Part shown: positions 57,232-64,000 of the stretch, one piece after another
How positions within the stretch are numbered: the stretch's first letter is position 1
Layout: each line of letters opens with the position of its first letter
From: Boswellia sacra
Lineage: Eukaryota > Streptophyta > Magnoliopsida > Sapindales > Burseraceae
Direction of reading: 5' to 3'
Length of the DNA: 64,000 nt
NCBI GenBank assembly: GCA_013180625.2
Contig: SNVD02003164.1
Span: 62,001 to 126,000, forward strand
Made by a program: the position numbers and the translations under genes
Notes under the pieces: model-generated
The model's database searches: none
The model's input: only the letters and a program-made list of their open reading frames with translations
Told to the model about the DNA's origin: nothing

Positions 57232-58924
57232 ATGTCTGAAACGCATCCTGAAGGTGAGTTCGTTAACTCGCTACTCAGGGAGTTCGCGTCGCCTGTCTCT
57301 CCCTTCTTCATAGATCTTGTACGTGACCTCACTCTAGAGGATGTTGATCGCCCGGAGCGTCAACATCCTGCATCCTTTTATGGGTTTTCGAAATTCTCAC
57401 TCGAGAGAAATTCAAATTCGGACGATGTGGGTGCTTCAATTCTCCGACATTTCAGGAATCAGGTGCGGTTGGGTTACCAGAGAATTGCGGAGGTAACCTT
57501 TCTGTGTTTGTTATATAATTTTCTTTCGTGCTTTTGTATTTTTATTATCTAATATGGTTTTCTTGAAACTCGTTTCAATGGGTCTTGTGCATTTCTTTTA
57601 TATAATTTCCTTGAAACTGGTTTCGATTCGATGGGTCTTCAATTTTGTGGTTTTAAAGTGAATGTTTGTCTAATTATGTTTTCCTCCTCTCAGACTCATG
57701 GGCTTGGTTAGGGTTTCTGGTCGATTAAATGAAATTAAATTATATTTCTGCAATTGACCTAGTTTCACTTAAACCCTAATTGTCTTGAAACTTGAATCTT
57801 GTGTTTATAAAGTGAATGTTAGGGTCGAGAAACCCCGGTTTTTCTGATTACGTTTTGCCCCCACTTAGACTCGTGGGCTTGGTTAGGGTTTTTCGTAGGG
57901 TAAATGAAATTAATTCATATTTTTGCGTATCTCCTCAAGGTATCGTTAACATATTTTTTTTAAGAGATTTTGTAGTGTTGTTTAAAGAAAGTGCAATTTT
58001 TTATCATAAAAATTTTTTTGATACTGCACCGTGTATTTATGTTTCTGTCCCCACCATGAACCTGGTTTAAAATCTATGTCTTGAATTGCCTCGGGTAATA
58101 TTAGTGGTAGTTTCAATTAAACCTATTTTTTTGTTGTAATAGTACTTGAAAAACAAGTTCAGCCTTAATTTTTATGTCCTAGAGGTAGCCATTAACATTT
58201 TGAATTTATTTATTTTTTTATTCCTCAGAATTCCTCTGGAGTCTCTACCAGTGCTGTGGTGGAAGATCCCTGGGTTGTGGACAACTTATTGATTGAGAAA
58301 CGCGATAAAGGTGTTGTGATGTTGGAATTCACTTGTCCGTGTAAGAGGGGATTTGTTCTAATTTTTGTCAATAATAAGGATGTGTATGTTCGACAAAGGG
58401 AGGAGGGGGAGCAAGAACTTCCATCGGTGGCTGACAGGGTAATTTTAATTTCAATTGATAACTTATTAGTTTAGCTTGTTTTTAAATTTTATTTATTTAT
58501 TATTATTTTATTTTCAGGATGCAGATCTACTTGGTGTTTTGGAGAGTTTGCAAAAGAGTCTTGAAGATAGGCTCAGTGACCATCATCATAATGCGGTAAA
58601 ATATATTTACATATATATAAATTAAAAAAAGGGTTTAATAATTTGTTACAATAAATAAAATTGTTATTATTTTTACTTTTCTGTCAGCTCTCAAAAGCTC
58701 CCGCTGTAAGCGTGTATAGATGGAGCGATAACTTGGCATTGTTAAAGCTGATCTGCGAGTGCGAACTGGACTATTGTTTTGGATGCTTTGGTGGATATCT
58801 CTTTTACAACTTAGGTTTGTAACGGGTTACAGTTTTGGTATTTTGGGTTTTGTTTGTTTGTGTCAATCAGAATTTGATTCAGTACTTCTTTTTTTCTACT
58901 GTCTCAGGTGTGCAAGTCGATTGA
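57232..58924 (+). CDS. Five-exon gene of unknown function (230 codons)
   Basis: Exons 57232-57492, 58229-58438, 58518-58595, 58688-58814 and 58908-58924 have GT/AG borders and consistent phases; together they make 693 bases ending in TGA (58922-58924). Exon 1 starts MSETHPEGEFVNSLLREFAS and contains LVRDLTLEDVDRPERQHPAS. Exon 2 has VEDPWVVDNLLIEKRDKG and FTCPCKRGFVLIFVNNKDVY; the CPC could be metal-binding but has no visible partner pair. Exon 3 is a short amphipathic stretch (LLGVLESLQKSLEDRLSDHH). Exon 4 (VYRWSDNLALLKLICECELD) is Cys-rich. No signal peptide or membrane segment is evident. I do not recognise the family. The absence of stops across spliced exons suggests a real gene, though its 3' end is less certain: without the last splice the frame stops a few codons after exon 4. 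Confidence 0.7.
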
Positions 58925-59059
58925 AGAATAGGCTGAATGGCTTGAAGCTGCTCATCTGTGAATTTGGAGTAGCATTTTCTGTATTTGAGAGCAAGGGGGC
59001 CTGAGGCTCCTCATCTGTATAGTCGGAGTAGCATAGTAGCAGTTTTTGTAACAATCACT

Positions 59060-59185
59060 TGCACTTGCTGTGCTTATTGTTTGGATTTTGTATGTGGGAG
59101 CAGTTGCTGTCCTTGTTGTTTGGATTTTGTATGTGGGAGCAGTTGCTGTCCTTATTGTTTTGATTTTGTATGTGGGAGACGTTTA
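59060..59185. repeat. Three tandem ~39-bp units downstream of the 57232 gene
   Basis: The core GGATTTTGTATGTGGGAG with GCAGTTGCTGTCC is repeated about three times, the first copy diverged. It probably lies in the 3' untranslated region. The frames it opens on both strands (Cys-rich, Ser/His/Asn-rich) are by-products. Confidence 0.8.
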
Positions 59186-61252
59186 GGTACTTGATAAAGA
59201 AAAACCACTTGGATGCTGCTAGGGCTGATGATAATGGTAAAGGTCTGCTACCTGATTCCATCTGCTATTATGGGCTAGTTTTTCCCTTTTTTCCACTTTA
59301 AACTGCTATTTGCTTGCTGCTGTTTTCCTGCAATTTTCTTGTGTTATTTGCTTGCCGCTGCTGCTTGTTTCTTGCTGTTTCGGCTGCTTGCTGTTTTTCT
59401 GCAATTTGTATGGTGCTATTGGTTTGCTTGTGAACAATTTTATTTGCTTGTTTTAGGATATGTTCTACAACTGAAGTAGCTATTGTAAGTTGCTAGTTCA
59501 ACTACTATTTGAGGGCTACTATTTGCCCACCCTCTAGAATGTAAAAATGTAATCTAATTTGACGACCGTGCATCTGTCTTCATCTCATGGCATGGTCCTA
59601 AGATCAAATCATTCTTTCTTAATGCATCTTTCATATTAAACATGAGAGGTAGATACGTGTATTAATATAAACGTTGTCCAAAAAGAAAGCAACCAGACTC
59701 GGTTTCTGGTGCAATGTTTAAATTTTTATATATTAAGTATACAAAATCACCGTCTTCGTATGCTTCGGTATGCTTTTCAGTTAAATAAAAGAGTGGAGGC
59801 GGTGAGACTCTCAAGGAAATGGAGAGACAAGATAATTTTTATTAAGCATTTGATTAATTACTCTTTTACAAGATAAGACAACATTTATAGAGTTCAAAAG
59901 AGTCCGACGAATTCATCTAGCCTGATAAATAAACAATTAAAAAACAGGTGCCCCAATTTCCTGATATTCCGTGGCGCCTTCGCCTTGTTGGCCAATCCTA
60001 TTTTTGTTCCTTTTATTTTACTTATGATCTGTGTCAGACGGACTGTCAAGACTGTCACTGTAAACATCTAACTCAGCCTCCCCATTAAATCAAATGTTTG
60101 CATCTAAGGAGGAATACTGACTTGTGACAATTGCAAGAGCCAGGCATCTGCCCCACAGCAATAGCAATCCTGATATGAAATGCTCTAACAGGCTTAGGTC
60201 TGAAGGAATTATGAATGAAAAGAAAACGATGAAGTTCACGGGTAGCTGATTGTACTTCAGATAGCTATAGAAGGAACAAAAACAATCTCATGAGAAATAG
60301 TGGAAAAAAAACTTGTTTAACTTTTATCAAATATGTCGCCCGATAGTTCCAATCTGTATACATGTCAGTGAGTGATTAAGATTATTGGGTGAGGCAGATC
60401 GGTGCATTCGTCAAGGTAAGTAGAAACAACTGTATGAGGTCTGTCTCTAATCAAAATATCAATTCGTTGAATTCATTCAAAAATCTAATAGGAGTAAATA
60501 AATTGGGCATCTCCTTCACATGAATTTGTTCTGGTAATTTTCTAGTTTCTTGATTTACTACCCGACGCCTAATCAAATATATATGCCACATAATTCTCTG
60601 GAACAACCGTCAATTCAGTTGCTATAGAGACGTGCATGTAATTCCATCTGATTTTTCCCCTATTCTTGACCAATAATTTGATCGTGTATAACAATTAACA
60701 AGTCTACCAAAGTCAGCTTAACTACTTGAGGGACTTGAACATCAAATTCAAACAGTCACCTCCCAGTCCCTCGAGCGATTTGATACCTCATAGACTAGAA
60801 ATCGACATTCTTTGATAAAAACAAAAGATCAAGGGCTTAGAATCCCAGAATGCAAACTGGACCAAACTAAATGCAAATAATAAAATTTCTCCAGGTGAAT
60901 GGCCCATGGTCTCCAAAGAATTAGGCTCAATTCAACGCAAGCCATTATTAAATGAAACTAAAAGCTTCCTTTTGAATCACCAACCCAGCCAGATTGAATG
61001 TATCAGCCCAAATTCTTATGTGGTCGACGTTCGAGTGGCCCAAAACTATAATAAAAAAATTAAATAAATTAACATTTGAAAAATAGAAATTGTAGTGAGA
61101 GTGCAGCTCATCTTGTTTCTGTTATTATTACAACCGGCTACACGAGATTGCCCCATCTTCAACGTAACATGAACAGATCGAAACTCACCAGACATAAGAG
61201 TAACTAACTCCATTTCACGCCTGTCTGAGAAACTACTGTAAATAGACAGAGC
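59186..61252. other. Intergenic with a decayed coding-like stretch
   Basis: No intact gene. On the minus strand at roughly 60760-60350, open pieces in different frames (VVKLTLVDLLIVIHDQIIGQ, then NYMHVSIATELTVVPENYVA) alternate with stops, as in an old retroelement or virus-like insertion; the source is not identified. A TATAAAT on the minus strand near 59890 is followed by a leader-like run, possibly an LTR fragment. The last ~150 bases before 61253 may be the leader of the exon there. Confidence 0.4.
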
Positions 61253-61353
61253 ATGGACCGGGTACTGAAAGCTGCACGAACCTCCTGTTCTCTGAATTTA
61301 TCAAATCGCTCTCTCAGGCAAGTGGCTCACATTCACTTTCCCGCCACCACTCT
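61253..61353 (+). pseudogene. First exon (transit-peptide-like) cut by a CACTA element
   Basis: The ATG at 61253 opens MDRVLKAARTSCSLNLSNRS, LRQVAHIHFPATT, rich in Arg, Ser and Leu with no acidic residue after Asp2, as in mitochondrial or plastid targeting peptides. After 101 bases the sequence becomes the CACTA terminus, and the frame closes at a TAG (61367-61369) inside the transposon. The remainder of the gene is not visible in the window. Identity unknown; it could also be a chance frame, but composition and a plausible leader upstream favour a real exon. Confidence 0.45.
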
Positions 61354-61690
61354 CACTACAAGAAAATAGGCCTTTTACCGCGGGCCGAAACCGCGGTAAA
61401 AGGCCTTCTACGGCGGGCCTACGGCGGTTTTGGCCCGCCGTATAAAATGACGCAGTAAAAAATAATTCTACTTTTTACCGCGGTTTTGGCCCGCGGTAAA
61501 AGGGCTTTTACTGCGGGCTATAGGCCCGCGGTAAAATTTCGTGGTGTGGTCATCACTTTTTACCGCGGGCCATAGGCTCGCGTTAAAACTATTTACCGCA
61601 GGCTAATGGCCCGCGGTAAAAAGTGACAAAAATTGTTGACTTTTTACCGCAGGCTTGTAGCCCACGGTAAAAAGTCCTTGTTGTTGGTTT
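61354..61690 (+). mobile_element. CACTA (En/Spm) transposon end with subterminal repeats
   Basis: The terminus is CACTACAAGAAAAT, the canonical plant CACTA end. About ten copies of TTTTACCGCGGGC or its complement GCCCGCGGTAAAA follow within 320 bases in both orientations, as in CACTA subterminal regions that bind transposase. The element extends rightward. Its other end (complement TTTTCTTGTAGTG) was not seen up to 64000, so it is either longer than the window or truncated. Confidence 0.88.
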
Positions 61691-62101
61691 CATAAAACAC
61701 GAGATAGGCCTGTCACCAGTTCCTCTGCACAATATGGTCCAAACTCATCACATTAAGAAACAATTAAATTAAATCATATAACAACTTTTTCAAAGGATAA
61801 CATTTCAACATCATCAATTATTTAGATCTGAAAAGATTACAATCTCAATGATGCTAAACTAGATGGAAACAAAAGTGCAAAACCTGAAAGCAAGAAAAAC
61901 ATATATGCATGAGCAGCCTCTCTTTTTCTAAACAAATTATGTGCATTTTCAGTGTTAAATCTAAACAAAGTGACAATAATTCTCAACACAGCAGAAAAGG
62001 GAAGCTGCATTCAATAATAAGAGTAAATTCAAACACCTGAAGTTTTGAGAATGTAAAACTCCATCGAATACAATAAAAGATGAATCAAGAAGTAAACTTA
62101 C

Positions 62102-63502
62102 TAATAAAATTAAATCCTTCGCAAGCAAATAATCAGGCATTTCACCTTCCATTACAAATCTAAGAGTTGGGGGCACCTGAAATTTAGAATTGAAAGATAT
62201 TACTGAATCAACCATGCAGGAGTGTAAAAAGCAAAACAATTTTACTAAATAATTTTGACTTCTTGGAAACTACCTAAGGAAAATAAGTACATAGCCCAAA
62301 ATTAAAAGATAATAATAGTAGTAAATAATAAAACAATTTTTCATTTTCCTTTTGTCTATTGAATAGTTTGTTTAGATATGTTCTCTAACAAGATAGTATA
62401 TATTACTTTGAACCTAAAGCAGAAAAGACTGAAAATGCCTTCTACAATTGTTCCATGGACAAGCAGCAATGCTCATAAGTGTTCTAAACTAACTGGCTTC
62501 CAATTTGAGACTCCTATCTACTGGGAATCCAAGGCAGGTGCAGATTTTTTCAAACCCTCTACCATGCACATTTAAAGAGCAGAAAAAACACAGAAACCTC
62601 ATTTGTCGTCTCCGGTAAGGTTAAAAAAGGGTAATATGCACTACTTCAATCCATTTACAGCCAAATCTCACTTTAAACTGATTCTTTTGCAAGAAAATGG
62701 AGTTTCATGGAGGGCAGATTTCTACATAATCCATTCCATTGACCAGAAGGAATTATAACAAAAAGCAAACAGAAGTGAAAATGAGAAGGGCAACAATGGA
62801 GACATGACTAGAAATGGATTCAAGTTTGCACATATCCTAGAGCTGCCACTGCAGCTGCCCATCAATGTGACTAGTAGACTGCCCATGGATATAAGATAAC
62901 AGTGAGTAAAAAGCTATGTGAATATTATATAAACAGATATCTTAATTTTTTGGGCCAGAGTTCCCTGTACAATTTGGTTAAAGAAAATTTCGGTTCTGTC
63001 AATATTCGATACTTATTATTGGATTTCTAGATAAAATTTTATTGGTTTTTCTATAGCAGAAAAAGTAAGAACAGATAAACCTTAGCAGGAGCTTCCCAGT
63101 GCCCAATACAAAACCTACATCAGTGTTGCCAATGCCAGTAGCAAATTGGCCAAATGCTCCAGCAGTACAAGTGTGAGAGTCAATACCTAAAAAGACCTGA
63201 AATCTATAATTAAGGGCTGTTCTGAGGAGTATGGCATTAAAAAAAATAAAATCCAATGATTTTGATAATGCAATTACACCTCTCTAGGCCTGCAGTGACT
63301 TACTTGGGCAAGTGCAACATGGCATACACCTTTGTAATCAGGGTTAGCCGGCAAAGTTAACAAGTAAACTTTTCATTATTCTCAATGACCAGGAAGTAGT
63401 AGACTTAGGCTCTTTGATAGCAGCTGGAATAAAGTAAACAACCAAAAGCCAGAGAAACACCTTAAAGTTACCAAGATCTTTAATATCATAGAAGTACTTA
63501 AT
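62102..63502 (-). pseudogene. 3-isopropylmalate dehydratase large subunit (leuC/IIL1-like), partial and decayed
   Basis: Minus-strand exons in gene order: 63502-63461 (IKYFYDIKDLGNFK), 63348-63280 (ANPDYKGVCHVALAQ then SHCRPRE), 63196-63081 ([19 protein letters not shown] and [13 protein letters not shown]) and 62176-62102 (VPPTLRFVMEGEMPDYLLAK). The enzyme isomerises 2- to 3-isopropylmalate in leucine synthesis (also glucosinolate chain elongation) in plastids; it belongs to the aconitase [4Fe-4S] family and DSHT is a conserved active-site motif. Damage: the acceptor before ANPDYK reads CCG instead of CAG, and the exon ending at 63081 has lost one base. Exons for the N-terminus and for everything after AKDLIL, including the three iron-sulfur cysteines, are missing. 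It may be a fragment carried by the CACTA element. Confidence 0.88.
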
Positions 63503-63757
63503 ATTAATATCATAGATCTTTAATATTAAATCTAAACAGAAGATCTATTTGTCATCATTATCTTTCAGTGTTAACATGTTTACTGAATCTAACAAAACAT
63601 TTGTTAAGTCTTTCCAAGCTACCAAGAATACATATTCATAAAACCAACATAAAAATTGTATAAACTATTCACATCAGAAATTCTGAAGCCTCATACAAGC
63701 CAAACATTGAAGACTAAGATCTTAGAATAATAGAGATAGAAGTTTATAAATACCAAC

Positions 63758-64000
63758 CTGTACTTGTGCGTAGCTTCAAATATATTTGATCCCTTCTCTT
63801 GCCTGAGGCACCCTTACTAAGCCTATCCTGTAAAGAATGCCGTAAAGCACCTGCAAAACAGCAATAAGTAAATACATCCCACGAAAATGTCTGAAATGAA
63901 CCTATGCAATCATATCCAGGTACTTCTAACATCATTACCAATCTCCTCTTCATGTTCATTTCCCTTGCATATTTTCCCGAATATATTCCTTAAACTAGTA
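63758..64000 (-). pseudogene. Two exons of an unidentified gene at the window edge
   Basis: On the minus strand, 64000-63939 reads [20 protein letters not shown] up to a GT donor. 63850-63758, after an AG acceptor, continues in phase with [18 protein letters not shown] and [11 protein letters not shown] to another GT donor (CAG/GTTGGT). The split Gly codon (G/GT) fits exactly. The sequence is not part of leuC as I know it, so this is a different gene or a second captured fragment. It may be intact; labelled pseudogene only because of the decayed neighbour. Confidence 0.4.

Overview
The window is AT-rich plant nuclear DNA, most likely from a eudicot. Genes carry spliceosomal introns, plant LTR retrotransposons use plant tRNA primer sites, and the host gene relics match plant families (TSJT1/DUF3700, BRX1, HECT ligase UPL, DUF4220, 3-isopropylmalate dehydratase). 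The species cannot be fixed from sequence alone. Family names below rest on motifs read by eye and on remembered family features; no database search was run.

Layout. 1-2850 is one copy of a ~3 kb segment that recurs at 54087-57115 and, in part, at 28376-29446. 5196-11362 is a small Mutator-like (MULE) element split by a non-autonomous LTR retrotransposon (5939-11259) that carries two host gene fragments and GC-rich minisatellites. 11732-12759 is a short MULE with TCGA-rich subterminal repeats. 15180-20104 is a larger MULE with exact 10-bp target duplications, a damaged mudrA-type transposase and, convergently, an intact GRF zinc-finger gene. 21821-23563 is a TSJT1-like pseudogene broken by a hAT-like element. 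24663-28150 (minus) is a BRX1-like pseudogene lacking its 5' end.

29447-48840 is a retrotransposon nest: an Athila-like Ty3/gypsy element (minus, 3'-truncated), a chromodomain-bearing Ty3/gypsy element (plus) cut by a solo LTR at 40085-41613, and a complete but decayed Ty1/copia element at 43441-48840 with matching LTRs and AAACC target duplications. 49379-53938 (minus) is the remnant of another MULE carrying DUF1985 and Ulp1-type (C48) protease sequence. Its right end is related to the short MULE at 11732-12759.

The only convincing intact host-type gene is the five-exon gene at 57232-58924 (230 codons, no recognised family). At 61253 a coding exon with a transit-peptide-like start is interrupted after 101 bases by a CACTA transposon end (61354). 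To its right lie decayed exons of a leuC-type 3-isopropylmalate dehydratase gene on the minus strand and, at the window edge, two exons of an unidentified gene.

The genes do not form a pathway. The window is mainly a record of nested insertions and gene-fragment capture. The most interesting items are the MULE with an accessory GRF/membrane protein, the LTR element with two captured host fragments, and the CACTA/leuC locus.
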